DNA from: Actinomycetota bacterium
GTDB lineage: Bacteria > Actinomycetota > Actinomycetes > S36-B12
Length of the DNA: 64,000 nt
Reading direction: 5' to 3'
Assembly: GCA_030645615.1 (NCBI GenBank)
Contig: JAUSNB010000054.1
Coordinates: 95,963 to 159,962 of the forward strand
Made by a program: the position numbers and the translations under genes. The notes below the pieces were generated by a model. The model was not told the origin of the DNA, ran no database searches, and saw nothing but the letters and a program-made list of their open reading frames with translations. Position 1 is the first letter of the stretch; every line of letters begins with the position of its first letter. This document shows, in pieces, positions 52,111-61,098 of the stretch.

Positions 52111-54110
52111 CCCCGGAGGGACCCGGCCGGCAGATCAACGTCGTCCTTTTCTCGGGAGGGCGCGGCGCCGCCGCGATCACCCGGGCCCTCGTCAACCAGC
52201 CTGCGGTGCGGCTGACCGTCGTGGTCAACGCGTACGACGACGGGCTGTCGACGGGCGTCGCGCGCCGCCTGTTCCCCGGCATGCTCGGGCCGTCCGACAT
52301 CCGCAAGAACGCCAGCACCATCCTCGGGGCGCGTGACCGCAGTGGCTCTGCTGTGGCCGACCTCCTTGAGGCGCGGGTGCGCCGCGGGCTGCCGGCCGAC
52401 GTGGCGGCGACGCACCTTCGCGAACTCGCGTCCCACGCCCCAGACCTCGTCGATACCGCGGGAGCCATGGCGCGGTACCTCACGCTCGGGGAGGCGCGCT
52501 TCGTGCAGGCGGCCCTCGATGCGGCGCTGGATGACCTGCAACCACGGTGGAACGAGCTTCCGTCCGGCTGGCTCGACGGCATGGCCGTGGGCAACCTGGC
52601 GCTGGCCGGCTCGTACGTCCGGGCCGGCCGCGACTTCAACGCCGCGGTCGCCGACTGGAACGCCGGCCTGGTGACGACGGCCAGCATCCTGAACGTCACC
52701 GACGGGGCCGGGCTCACCCTGGTGGGGGTGAAGGCGGACGGCACCTACCTGCCCGACGAGGCCTCGGTCGTCGGGACGCAGTCGGACGCGCGCGTGACAG
52801 GCCTGTTCCTGCTGCCGCACGCGCTCGACGACGACGAGGCCGCCGGCGTTGCCCGCCTTCCGGTCGAGCAGCAGATGCGCTTCCTGTCGGATCGCCAGGT
52901 GATCCCTGAGCCCAATCCGCTGCTGCGCGATGTCATCTCGGGCGCCGACCTCATCGTCTATGGCCCGGGCACGCAGCACTCAAGCCTGCTCCCGTCGTAC
53001 CTCACCCGGGACCTCGGCTCGATGATCGCCGATCGCGATGGCATCGAGAAGGTCTTCGTGTCCAACCTCGCGGACGACAACGAGATCAAGGGCGAGACCC
53101 TGGACTCGCTGCTCGCCAAGGTGCGCAAGCACTTCTCGATCGGGTCCGGAGTCGAGCTCGAGACGGCCGCCCTGGTCACGCGCGTCATCGCGGGGCAGCG
53201 CGACGGGTCGATCCTGCCGTGGGGCGTCCGGCTCGGGTCCCGCGCGGACCCGGTCGAGGTCGCCCGCGTCGAGCTGGGCCAATGGGGCAGCGAGGACGGC
53301 GGCCACTTCGGCGACCGGGTGGCCAAGGGACTCATGACCTTCGTCTCAAGCCGGGCCAGCGATGTCGGCATCGGCCAGCTGACCACCCTCAGCGTCGTCA
53401 TGCCCATGCTCGACGAGGTGCACCGGGTCGGCGCCGCGCTCAGCGGCCTGCTCGGTCACGACTGGCTCGGGGCCGGCTTCGCCCTCGAGGTCGTCGTGGT
53501 CGACGGTGGCTCCACCGACGGCAGCCCGGCCGTGGTCGAGGAGTTCCCCGGGGTGCGGCTCGTCCGGCTGCCGCGGGGCACCGGCCGCGGGGACGCCGTC
53601 AGCCGCGGGCTGGCGGAGTGCGGCGGCGAGGTGCTGGTCACCTTCCCGAGCGACGGCGAGTACGCGGTGTCCGGGCTCGCCGCCGTCGCGGCGCTGCTGC
53701 GCGAGCGGCCGGACGCGATCGTGTTCGGGAACCGCGCGGCGCTGTGCCTGGACACGGATTCGCGCCTGCGCGGCATCTACGGCGGCCGCACCCGCGCCTA
53801 CTGGACCAGCAAGTACGGCGGCATGGCCCTGAGCCTGGCCTGCGGAACCCTCCACAAGCGATGGGTCGCCGACCCCCTGACATCGATCAAGGGATTCGAC
53901 CGAGCCGTGCTCGGCCGGCTCAGCATGGGCGGGCGGGGCGTGGACTGGGACCTGCAACTCGTCGTCGACGCCCGCCGCAACGGCATCCCAGTGGTCGAGA
54001 TCCCGGTGGACTACGTGCCGCGCAAGTACGACGAGGGCAAGAAGATCCGCGCGTCGGACGGGGCGGCCGCCCTGGCCCGGGTGATCCGGGGCCGGTGGAG
54101 CGCGTCGTGA
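52107..54110 (+). CDS. CofD/YvcK-like domain fused to GT2 glycosyltransferase
   Basis: 667 residues. Residues 10-410 follow the CofD/YvcK (UPF0052) pattern: LFSGGRGAAAITRAL (15-28), VNAYDDGLSTGVARR (40-54), GPSDIRKNAS (61-70), and VYGPGTQHSSLLP (284-296). CofD transfers phospholactate from a dinucleotide donor; YvcK binds UDP-GlcNAc and influences wall growth. Residues 427-655 are a GT2 domain: LSVVMPMLDEV, VVVDGGSTDGS, FPSDGEY. One polypeptide thus pairs a nucleotide-binding transferase-like domain with a glycosyltransferase. No other function is assigned. ATG overlaps the HAD-NTase stop (ATGA). Confidence 0.85.
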   Translation: MTPEGPGRQINVVLFSGGRGAAAITRALVNQPAVRLTVVVNAYDDGLSTGVARRLFPGMLGPSDIRKNASTILGARDRSGSAVADLLEARVRRGLPADVAATHLRELASHAPDLVDTAGAMARYLTLGEARFVQAALDAALDDLQPRWNELPSGWLDGMAVGNLALAGSYVRAGRDFNAAVADWNAGLVTTASILNVTDGAGLTLVGVKADGTYLPDEASVVGTQSDARVTGLFLLPHALDDDEAAGVARLPVEQQMRFLSDRQVIPEPNPLLRDVISGADLIVYGPGTQHSSLLPSYLTRDLGSMIADRDGIEKVFVSNLADDNEIKGETLDSLLAKVRKHFSIGSGVELETAALVTRVIAGQRDGSILPWGVRLGSRADPVEVARVELGQWGSEDGGHFGDRVAKGLMTFVSSRASDVGIGQLTTLSVVMPMLDEVHRVGAALSGLLGHDWLGAGFALEVVVVDGGSTDGSPAVVEEFPGVRLVRLPRGTGRGDAVSRGLAECGGEVLVTFPSDGEYAVSGLAAVAALLRERPDAIVFGNRAALCLDTDSRLRGIYGGRTRAYWTSKYGGMALSLACGTLHKRWVADPLTSIKGFDRAVLGRLSMGGRGVDWDLQLVVDARRNGIPVVEIPVDYVPRKYDEGKKIRASDGAAALARVIRGRWSAS

Positions 54111-54880
54111 CTGAGGCCACCCCGGTCATCTCGGTGATCATGCCTGCCTTCAACGAGGAGGCCTACGTCGCCGAGCTCATCGGCCGGCTGGGCCGGGTCC
54201 TCGACGATCCGGGGATCGCCGGTTACGAGGTCATCGTCGTCGACGACGGCTCGACCGACGGCACGGCAAGCGTGGTCGAGGGACTCGGTGCACCGCATGT
54301 CCGGCTGCTGCGCCAGCCGCGCAACGCCGGCAAGGGCGCGGCGGTGCAGGCCGGGATCGCCGTCGCACGCGGGATGTTCGTGCTCGTCCAGGACGCGGAC
54401 CTCGAGTACTTCCCCGAGGACATCCCGGCCCTGCTCGCGGCCACCGAGGGCCGGGGCGACGTCGCCGTGTACGGGGCGCGGCTGCTCGATGCCGACGGTC
54501 GGCCGCTCGGCGGTGTCGTGCCGCGCCACCCCGGGCAGGCCTGGGGGCCGGCCCTCGCCAACCGCGTGCTCTCGGCGTGGCTCGCGCTGCTCTTTCAGCG
54601 TTGGATCGACGACCTGCTGACCGGCTACAAGCTCTATCCGCGCGAGATGTTCTCCCGGTTCACGGCGCGCACCAGCGGCTTCGAGACCGACCACGAGATG
54701 ACGGCGTGGCTGATCCGGCACGGGTACCGGATCGTGGAGGTGCCCGTGCGCTACCGGCCGCGATCGAAGGCCGAGGGGAAGAAGATCCGCGCCCGCGACG
54801 GCGTGATCGCGGTGCGGACGATCTGGGCTGGCCGGTGGCGCAACGCGATCGACGCGCCTATGCCGGGTGGTGCCGGGTGA
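54107..54880 (+). CDS. GT2 glycosyltransferase, dolichyl-phosphate-mannose-synthase-like
   Basis: 257 residues. ISVIMPAFNEEAYVAELI, VVDDGSTDGTA, VQDADLEYFPED and TGYKLYPREMF are the DPM1-type features, suggesting transfer of a sugar to a polyprenyl phosphate. No C-terminal transmembrane helices are evident. Related in its final block (basic KKIRA-RDG) to the GT2 domain of the preceding fusion protein, which has KKIRASDG. Overlaps both neighbours by 4 bp. Confidence 0.88.
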   Translation: MTEATPVISVIMPAFNEEAYVAELIGRLGRVLDDPGIAGYEVIVVDDGSTDGTASVVEGLGAPHVRLLRQPRNAGKGAAVQAGIAVARGMFVLVQDADLEYFPEDIPALLAATEGRGDVAVYGARLLDADGRPLGGVVPRHPGQAWGPALANRVLSAWLALLFQRWIDDLLTGYKLYPREMFSRFTARTSGFETDHEMTAWLIRHGYRIVEVPVRYRPRSKAEGKKIRARDGVIAVRTIWAGRWRNAIDAPMPGGAG

Positions 54881-56373
54881 GGATCGCCTTCGTCAATCCG
54901 GCCATGGTCTTCGACCCGCGCGATCCGTTCACGACAGGCGTCGTATACCTGCCGATCGGGCTCGCGTACGGGGCGTCGGCTGCTCGCGCGGCGGGTCACG
55001 ACGTCGACGTGATCGACGTGTTCGGCCTCGCGCCCCGCGACGTCAGCCGGCTAGGCCGGCTCGGTGGGCTTGTCAGGGTCGGGATCACGGACGCAGCCCT
55101 CGTCGAGTCGCTGGAGCACTGCGGCGCCGGGCTCGTCGTGTTCTACGCCAACCAGCTCATCAACCACGACGCCCTCGTCGGCTCGATCCGCAGCGCGCGC
55201 GCGGCACTGCCGGGCGTCCCGATCGTCGTGGCCGAGAACAGCCAGGCGGTGACGGCCTACCAGCTCACCAAGGTCGCGGCTGAGTTCTTCGACGCCGGGG
55301 CCGACGCGCTCATCGGCGGCGAGATGGAGCTGCGCCTGCTCGACGTAGCCGACCGGCTCGAGGCGGGCGCGGCGCTCGACGGCATCGACGGCGTGTCCAC
55401 CCCCGGCCGGCTGGTGCCCGCCTCCGCCAGCATCGAGGACCTCGACCTGCTCCCCGTGCCGGCCTGGGACCTGCTGCCGCTGCAGTCGTACTGGTCCCTG
55501 AAGTACGCGCACGGACCGATGACGTCGGATCGCTACCTGCCGCTGCTGACTTCGCGCGGCTGCCCGTTCCCGTGCCGCTTCTGCGTGGTACCGGCAACGA
55601 ACAACCGCCGGTGGCGGGCACGCGGCGCCCGGGACGTCGTCGACGAGATCGCGCTGTTCGCGGACGTCCTCGGCGTCGCCGAGTACCACGTCGAGGACCT
55701 GAACCCGACCATCAACGACGCGCGGATCCGCGACATCGCCTCGCTCATCATCGACCGCGGCCTGCGGGTCAGCTGGAAGATCGTCGCCGGTACCAAGCTG
55801 GAATCGATGAAGACCCTCGATACCGTGCGGCTGATGGCGCAGTCCGGCTGCAGTTACGTGTCGATCAGCCCGGAGAGCGGATCGGCCGACCTGCTCAAGC
55901 GGATCGGCAAGCCGTTCGACGTGGACTATGCGCGCGAGTTCGTCGCCTACTGCGCGAAGGTCGGCATCCGGACGCAGGCCTGCTTCGTGCTCGGCTTCCC
56001 GGAGGAGACCGAGCAGGACCGCCGGCTCAGCCGGCGCCTGGTTCGCTCGCTGGCCTGGGCCGGGGTCAGCGAGATCGCGGTGTTCGTCATCGCGCCGGTG
56101 CCCGGCTCGGCCATCTACGACGACTTCGCCGGGCAGGCGCCGTCCCTGTCATCGTTGAGCTTCTCGCCCGCGTGGCGGCAGGACTACCGCGCGCTCTCTC
56201 GGATGCGGCTGCGCATGTACGCGACCTTCCTGGCCGTCAAGACGGTGCGGCACCCCCTGCGCGTCGCGCGGCAGGCCGGCAACTTCGCCCGCCGGCGATT
56301 CGAGACCAAGATGGAGATGGTTCCCTTCCGCGCCATGGCCTATCGGCGCATGGCCAGATCCCTGCCGAAATGA
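54877..56373 (+). CDS. Cobalamin-dependent radical SAM enzyme (B12-binding domain type)
   Basis: 498 residues. Residues 1-about 155: Rossmann-like cobalamin-binding region; the classic DxHxxG is not obvious, as in many of these proteins. Residues 220-470: radical SAM core with SRGCPFPCRFC, the CX3CX2C cluster ligands Cys229, Cys233 and Cys236. Usual chemistry is methylation or ring rearrangement; substrate unknown. GTG overlaps the GT2 stop. Probably modifies the sugar or lipid precursor of this pathway. Confidence 0.85.
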   Translation: MRIAFVNPAMVFDPRDPFTTGVVYLPIGLAYGASAARAAGHDVDVIDVFGLAPRDVSRLGRLGGLVRVGITDAALVESLEHCGAGLVVFYANQLINHDALVGSIRSARAALPGVPIVVAENSQAVTAYQLTKVAAEFFDAGADALIGGEMELRLLDVADRLEAGAALDGIDGVSTPGRLVPASASIEDLDLLPVPAWDLLPLQSYWSLKYAHGPMTSDRYLPLLTSRGCPFPCRFCVVPATNNRRWRARGARDVVDEIALFADVLGVAEYHVEDLNPTINDARIRDIASLIIDRGLRVSWKIVAGTKLESMKTLDTVRLMAQSGCSYVSISPESGSADLLKRIGKPFDVDYAREFVAYCAKVGIRTQACFVLGFPEETEQDRRLSRRLVRSLAWAGVSEIAVFVIAPVPGSAIYDDFAGQAPSLSSLSFSPAWRQDYRALSRMRLRMYATFLAVKTVRHPLRVARQAGNFARRRFETKMEMVPFRAMAYRRMARSLPK

Positions 56374-56410
56374 CCGCGAGCGCCGCGCCTGCGGGCGCGA
56401 ACCGTGCCGC

Positions 56411-56416
56411 TATGGT
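56411..56416 (+). promoter_or_regulatory. Putative leaderless -10 box for epimerase
   Basis: TATGGT 6 nt before the ATG at 56423; may restart transcription in the cluster. Confidence 0.4.
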
Positions 56417-56422
56417 GCCGCC

Positions 56423-57343
56423 ATGACCGTGCTGGTGACCGGCGGCGCCGGCTTCATCGGCGCCAACCTCGTGCGCAGCCTGCTGGGGAAGGGCCATGAC
56501 GTGCGCGTCCTGGACGACCTGTCGACCGGCATTCTCGCGAACCTCGACGGGCTCAGTGTCGACGTCGTCGAGGGATCCATCACGGACCCCGATGCCGTGG
56601 CGGCGGCGGCAGCCGATGCGTCGGCGATCGTGCACCTGGCCGCCCGCGGCTCGGTTCCCCGGTCCGTCGCAGACCCGGTCGGCGCCCACACCGCCAACGC
56701 GACGGGCACCCTGCTTGTCCTCGAGGCGGCCCGTGCTTCGGGCGCGCACGTGGTCTTCTCGTCGTCGTCGTCGGTCTACGGAGTCAACACCGCGCTGCCC
56801 AAGCGCGAGGAGATGTGGACGCAGCCGATGTCGCCGTACGGTGCCAGCAAGCTCGCGGCCGAGTCGTACGTCATGTCGTACCGCTCGGCGTACGGGCTCG
56901 ATGCCATCGCGCTGCGCTTCTTCAATGTCTACGGCCCGCTGCAGCGGCCCGACCATGACTATGCGGCCGCCATCCCGAGGTTCGCCTGGCGGGCGCTGGC
57001 GGGGGAGCCCCTCGTCGTGCACGGCGACGGGGAGCAGACGCGCGACTTCACCCATGTGGATGCGGTGGTCGCCGTCACGATGAGCGCGCTGGAGCGCCGG
57101 CTGTCCTGGGACCGGCCGGTGAACCTCGCCTTCGGCGAGCGCACCCGGGTGCTGGATGTCGTCGAGGAGATCGGCCACCAGCTCGGACGCGATCTCGACG
57201 TGGTGCACGAGGCGCCACGGCCCGGCGACATCCGCGACAGCCAGAACGACCCGACGCTGCTGCGCGAACTGTTCCCCGAGGTGTCGCCCGTCCCGTTCCG
57301 CGACGGCATCGCGTCGGTCCTGGACTGGATGCGCCGTGCCTGA
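56423..57343 (+). CDS. NAD-dependent epimerase/dehydratase (GalE/UDP-sugar type)
   Basis: 306-residue extended SDR with GGAGFIG (7-13), catalytic Tyr139 and Lys143 in YGASK, and FFNVYGP and RDFTHVDAV, typical of UDP-sugar 4-epimerases. Substrate not determinable. Its last codons overlap the PqqD-like gene by 8 bp, so they are one transcript. Confidence 0.9.
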   Translation: MTVLVTGGAGFIGANLVRSLLGKGHDVRVLDDLSTGILANLDGLSVDVVEGSITDPDAVAAAAADASAIVHLAARGSVPRSVADPVGAHTANATGTLLVLEAARASGAHVVFSSSSSVYGVNTALPKREEMWTQPMSPYGASKLAAESYVMSYRSAYGLDAIALRFFNVYGPLQRPDHDYAAAIPRFAWRALAGEPLVVHGDGEQTRDFTHVDAVVAVTMSALERRLSWDRPVNLAFGERTRVLDVVEEIGHQLGRDLDVVHEAPRPGDIRDSQNDPTLLRELFPEVSPVPFRDGIASVLDWMRRA

Positions 57344-57620
57344 GCTGGCCGGCTCGGTCGTTCCGCGCCGGGCCGAACGGGTCGTGCAGGCCGAGGTCGA
57401 CGGCGAGCTCGTCCTGCTCAGCCCCAAGGACTTCTCGTACTTCGGGGCGCTGGGCACCGGCGAGCCAGTGTGGGACCTGATCGACGGCGTGCGGTCGATC
57501 GACGTGATCGTGGCCGAGCTGGAGGGCAGGTACGAGGCGCCACCGGGGGTGATCCGGGCCCAGTGCGCGGAGTTCGTCGATGCCCTGGCAGCCGCCGGCC
57601 TGGTCACCCTCGTCGCGTAG
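57336..57620 (+). CDS. PqqD-family protein
   Basis: 94-residue winged-helix-type PqqD-like protein (RRE fold). ELVLLSPKDFSYFGALGTGEPVWDLIDG resembles PqqD, and the C-terminal part is the three-helix region. PqqD proteins bind precursor peptides for tailoring enzymes, or support HprK-related systems. No precursor peptide or SPASM radical SAM protein is adjacent. Starts with GTG inside the epimerase gene. Convergent with the ABC exporter, 86 bp apart. Confidence 0.85.
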   Translation: MPELAGSVVPRRAERVVQAEVDGELVLLSPKDFSYFGALGTGEPVWDLIDGVRSIDVIVAELEGRYEAPPGVIRAQCAEFVDALAAAGLVTLVA

Positions 57621-57644
57621 CGCTTGCGACCCCCGTACCTCCGC

Positions 57645-57699
57645 GACCTTGAGGTTGGCCGGGTGCGGGGCACCGCCCGTCCGCCCGCCCGCGGGCGGG
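57645..57699. repeat. Repeat arm plus GC palindrome between convergent genes
   Basis: 57645-57659 repeats GACCTTGAGGTTGGC from the hairpin at 15900; 57684-57699 is a 16-bp perfect palindrome (CCCGCCCGCGGGCGGG). The second arm of the 15.9-kb hairpin is missing here. Probable bidirectional terminator region. Confidence 0.5.
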
Positions 57700-57706
57700 G
57701 TGGGCG

Positions 57707-59392
57707 TCAGTTGCCGAGGTGGACGACGTGGTCGGCGGCCTGCATCGTCGAGCGCCGGTGCGCGATGACCAGCACCGTGACCGCCGGGGTCAGGGTCGCC
57801 AGCAGCGTGAGCACCTGCTGCTCGGTCTCCTCGTCCAGCGCGCTGGTCGCCTCGTCGAGGACGAGCAGCGCCGGCCGGCGCAGCAGCGCCCGGGCGAGCG
57901 CGACCCGTTGGCGCTCGCCGCCGGAGAGCCTTACCCCGCGGTCGCCGAGAAGGGCGTCCAGGCCGTCGGGCAGCCCTCGCGCGAAGGCCGCGGCTGCCTG
58001 GTCCAGCGCCTGCCAGCACTCGTCGTCGGTGCACCCTCCCGGCACCGACCACACGAGGTTGTCGCGCAGGGTGCCGGGCAGCAGCAGAGTCTCCTGGGGG
58101 ACGTAGGCGATGTGCCGGCGCCACCACTCGAGGTCACCGACCGCCAGCGGCGTGCCGTCGACCAGCACCTCGCCGCCGTCGGGCAGCAGCAGGCCCAGGG
58201 CGAGGTCCACAGCGGTGGACTTGCCTGCCCCGGACCGACCGGTCAGCACCGTGACCGAGCCGCGCGGCACCTCGAGGTCGAGGGCCTGCACCCCGCCGTC
58301 GGAGTCCGGATAGGTGTACGACACGTCGCGGAACTCAAGCAGCGGCACCGTGGCATCGGTGCCGAGGGCCGGCCGCGTGCTCACGCTCCCGGCCGCGATC
58401 TCGACCTCCGCGGCGGCATCCCGGGTGAGGTCGCTGAGGTCGCGCACGGCCGGCAGCGCGTTCGCCATCGTCGCGGTGGCGATCACCATCTGACGCACGT
58501 GCTGCGAGAGTCGGACGACAAGCAGGAGCACGACGACGAGGTCGGCCGTCGGGACCTCGAGGGCCACGGCCACCAGCACGAGCAGAGACGCTGCGACCGC
58601 GGTGCCCACGAAGGTGAGCCCGGAGACGAGCGACTGCCGCCGGACGTTCGCGACCTGCACCTCGCGAGCCCCCGCGAATGCCTCGGCCATCCGCCCCGTC
58701 CAGACGACCGACGCGGAGTGAGCCCGCACGAGCCGCAGCGAGTCGAGCGAGTCGGTGATGACGGACTGCAGCTCACGGTGCCGCCCGCCCAGCTCGACAC
58801 CGAGCCGGTGCGCGGGGCGCACGGAGACGGACAGCGCCAGGCCGAGCACGGTCACGCCCGCGATGGCGATGAGCGCGATGGCGGGGGAGACCAGCAGGGC
58901 GACGATCGCCGTGACAATGGCGAGGATCGCCGCGACGGCCACCTGCAGCATCTGGCTGTAGGCCAACCCGGCCCGCGACGCCCCGACGCTCACGATCGCG
59001 ATGACGTCACTGCGTCGGCGCCGCAGCAGGAAGGACCAGCGCGCCGCGAGCACAGCAGCGAAGGCCTCCTCGCGCAGGCGGTCGACGAGTTGCTGCTGCG
59101 TCCGCATCGTGGTGGTGGCGGTGGCGTACGCGATCACCGCCTGCACGGCGACCAGCACGACGAACAGGCCGAGCAGCACGCCCAGCGGGATCCCGCCGAG
59201 CGCCACCGTCCCGAGGCCGGGCAGGTCGATGCTCGCGCCCGCGTCGGCGATCGACTGCACGATGGGGATGAGCAGGAGCAGGCTCGCTCCGCCGACCAGG
59301 CCGTTGGCCACCAGCAGCGCGACCTGCAGGAGAACGCGCCGCGGCGACATGCGCCAGGCGGTGGCGAGCAGCAGTCGCGCGTCGCCCGTCAT
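57707..59392 (-). CDS. ABC transporter, fused permease/ATPase exporter
   Basis: 561 residues. Six transmembrane helices lie within about 15-310; the ATPase shows TGRSGAGKSTAVDL, LSGGERQRVALARALL and LLVLDEATSALDEE. No N-terminal peptidase (C39) domain. It is the last gene of a minus-strand trio with the sulfotransferase-HprK fusion, so a peptide or lipid-linked product made by that trio is a possible cargo. ATG overlaps the fusion gene stop by 4 bp. Confidence 0.88.
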   Translation of the reverse strand: MTGDARLLLATAWRMSPRRVLLQVALLVANGLVGGASLLLLIPIVQSIADAGASIDLPGLGTVALGGIPLGVLLGLFVVLVAVQAVIAYATATTTMRTQQQLVDRLREEAFAAVLAARWSFLLRRRRSDVIAIVSVGASRAGLAYSQMLQVAVAAILAIVTAIVALLVSPAIALIAIAGVTVLGLALSVSVRPAHRLGVELGGRHRELQSVITDSLDSLRLVRAHSASVVWTGRMAEAFAGAREVQVANVRRQSLVSGLTFVGTAVAASLLVLVAVALEVPTADLVVVLLLVVRLSQHVRQMVIATATMANALPAVRDLSDLTRDAAAEVEIAAGSVSTRPALGTDATVPLLEFRDVSYTYPDSDGGVQALDLEVPRGSVTVLTGRSGAGKSTAVDLALGLLLPDGGEVLVDGTPLAVGDLEWWRRHIAYVPQETLLLPGTLRDNLVWSVPGGCTDDECWQALDQAAAAFARGLPDGLDALLGDRGVRLSGGERQRVALARALLRRPALLVLDEATSALDEETEQQVLTLLATLTPAVTVLVIAHRRSTMQAADHVVHLGN

Positions 59393-61098
59393 CGAGGAAC
59401 GCCCTCCGAGCCGGGAGCGCGGGCGTCCGCCTCGATGGAGTCGAGCACCGCGTCGAGGGACCAGCCGGACCGTGGCCGGTGCACGACCGTGATCGGCACG
59501 AGGTCGGCGAGGTGGGCCACCTGCGCAAAGTAGCGCTCCTGCCCCAGTACGACCGGTGCGACGCCGTCGCGGCTGGTGTGGGCGACGAGCGTGGCCAGCC
59601 GGGCCGCGCCCGCGGGGTGCTCGACGCGAACGGACTCGTCGTCGTCGGGCGCCAGCACGACGATCCGCTCGAGCCGCTGCGGCACATCGGCCGGGTCCTC
59701 GGCGCGGAACGCCGACTTGACACGGCCGGCCCCGAGCGCGGGCAGCGACGCGAAGTCGACCCCGACCGCGGCGGCCGCGTCCTCGAGCAGGTGGACGTTG
59801 CGCCAGAACGGCGTGGTCCAGGCGCCGCCGTCGCGGAACTCCACCACCGTGACGTCGTCGCACAGCAGCCGGTGCCCGCGGGCGCGCAACGCCATCGACG
59901 TGGTCGACTTGCCGGCCCCTCGGTCGCCCGCGATCGCCAGGACGTGCCCGCCGACCACGACGGTCGACGCATGCAGGCTCAGCAGTCCGCGCTGGAGCAT
60001 GGCCAGCGTGACGCCCCAGCCCTGCACCATCCAGCCGACCTGGTCGGCCTGCCCGGAACCGGCGTCGACCGTGACGTCCGTGCCGTCCTCGACGAGCAGC
60101 CCGGCCCCGCCGCGGAAGCGCAGCAGGGCCGCGGTGGGCGTGGCCTGGATCCACGGGCGGGGACGGACCGCGTCCGCGAGTGCAGCCGGCACGGGCCCAC
60201 TGCCCACTCGGATGCCGAGGGCGGCCGGCAGGTGCAGCGGGTCGTCGGCGGGCAGGTATCCGAGCAGTCGCATGGCGTCCGCGTGGGCGTCCTCGATCGC
60301 GGTCGCCTGAGCCGGCGCCAACTCGTCGCGCCAGCCGCCGGATCGCCCGCAGCGGAAGAACCGACGCGTCCGCGGGCTGGTCTCCTTGAACCCGCGCGCC
60401 GTCTCCGACTCCTGCAACCGATCGAACCGGGCCTGCTCGACGGCCGCCGCAAGCGTGTCAGCCGTGCAGGGCAGGCCGATCGCCTCGAACACGGGCAGCA
60501 GCGTGCCGGCGGCGTCCGCCTGCAGGTCCTCGTAGCGCACGAGGTGCACGGGGAACGGGACGTCGTCGGCGAGCCAGGACTGCGCATGCGTGCTCCACGT
60601 CCCCCAGGGGCTGGCGGACTGCGCCAGCGCCGCGTTGGGCTCCGGCTCGCCGCCGTCACGCCCCATGACCGCAACGGCCTCCTCCAGCGTGACGCCGAAG
60701 AAGGGCGCGAACGAGGAGGCCACGTCGCGCGGATCGCGCACGACGAGGATCGCCGCTCGGGTCGCGGCGGCGGGGAAGGGCTCACGGCCGGGCGGGCCAG
60801 GCCGGTAGCGCTCGTGGGTCTTGCGCAGCACCGGCGGATCGCCCGGCCCTCCCGCGCCCATCCGCCGGCACAGGGCGTCGCGCAGCGCATCGAGTTCGTC
60901 GCCGGACAGCCACCGCGGATCGAGGCCGTAGGCCCCGAGGGCCGAGCCGACGTGCTGCGGCTGGGCCCCGCTGACGAGGTGGTCGACGCCGAAGAGGTGC
61001 GGGTGGGTGCCCAGCGCCGTGACGACTGCCCGCACCCAGGTGTTGCCGGACTTCGGGTAGGAGGCCAGCCAGACCGTGCGCCCCGCGGCGCCCGTCAC
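59389..61098 (-). CDS. Sulfotransferase-HprK-like kinase fusion
   Basis: 569 residues. Residues 1-about 290: sulfotransferase with PAPS 5'-phosphosulfate loop ASYPKSGNTWVR (12-23), KTHERY (catalytic-His region 93-98) and 3'-phosphate loop VRDPRDVASSF (120-130). Residues about 370-560: HPr-kinase-like P-loop with SLHAS (374-378), AIAGDRGAGKSTTSMAL (388-404) and LLCDDVTVVE (411-420). The linker is Pro/Ala-rich. Such a joining of sulfate transfer to an HprK-type domain is not familiar to me; the kinase substrate could be a carrier peptide or glycan intermediate. GTG overlaps the upstream stop (GTGA). Confidence 0.85.
   Translation of the reverse strand: MTGAAGRTVWLASYPKSGNTWVRAVVTALGTHPHLFGVDHLVSGAQPQHVGSALGAYGLDPRWLSGDELDALRDALCRRMGAGGPGDPPVLRKTHERYRPGPPGREPFPAAATRAAILVVRDPRDVASSFAPFFGVTLEEAVAVMGRDGGEPEPNAALAQSASPWGTWSTHAQSWLADDVPFPVHLVRYEDLQADAAGTLLPVFEAIGLPCTADTLAAAVEQARFDRLQESETARGFKETSPRTRRFFRCGRSGGWRDELAPAQATAIEDAHADAMRLLGYLPADDPLHLPAALGIRVGSGPVPAALADAVRPRPWIQATPTAALLRFRGGAGLLVEDGTDVTVDAGSGQADQVGWMVQGWGVTLAMLQRGLLSLHASTVVVGGHVLAIAGDRGAGKSTTSMALRARGHRLLCDDVTVVEFRDGGAWTTPFWRNVHLLEDAAAAVGVDFASLPALGAGRVKSAFRAEDPADVPQRLERIVVLAPDDDESVRVEHPAGAARLATLVAHTSRDGVAPVVLGQERYFAQVAHLADLVPITVVHRPRSGWSLDAVLDSIEADARAPGSEGVPR

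Noticed and set aside
54877..57620. PqqD plus radical SAM as a SPASM/pqq-like RiPP maturase pair
   Set aside because: The radical SAM protein is of the B12-binding type without a SPASM cysteine block, and the two genes are separated by an epimerase.
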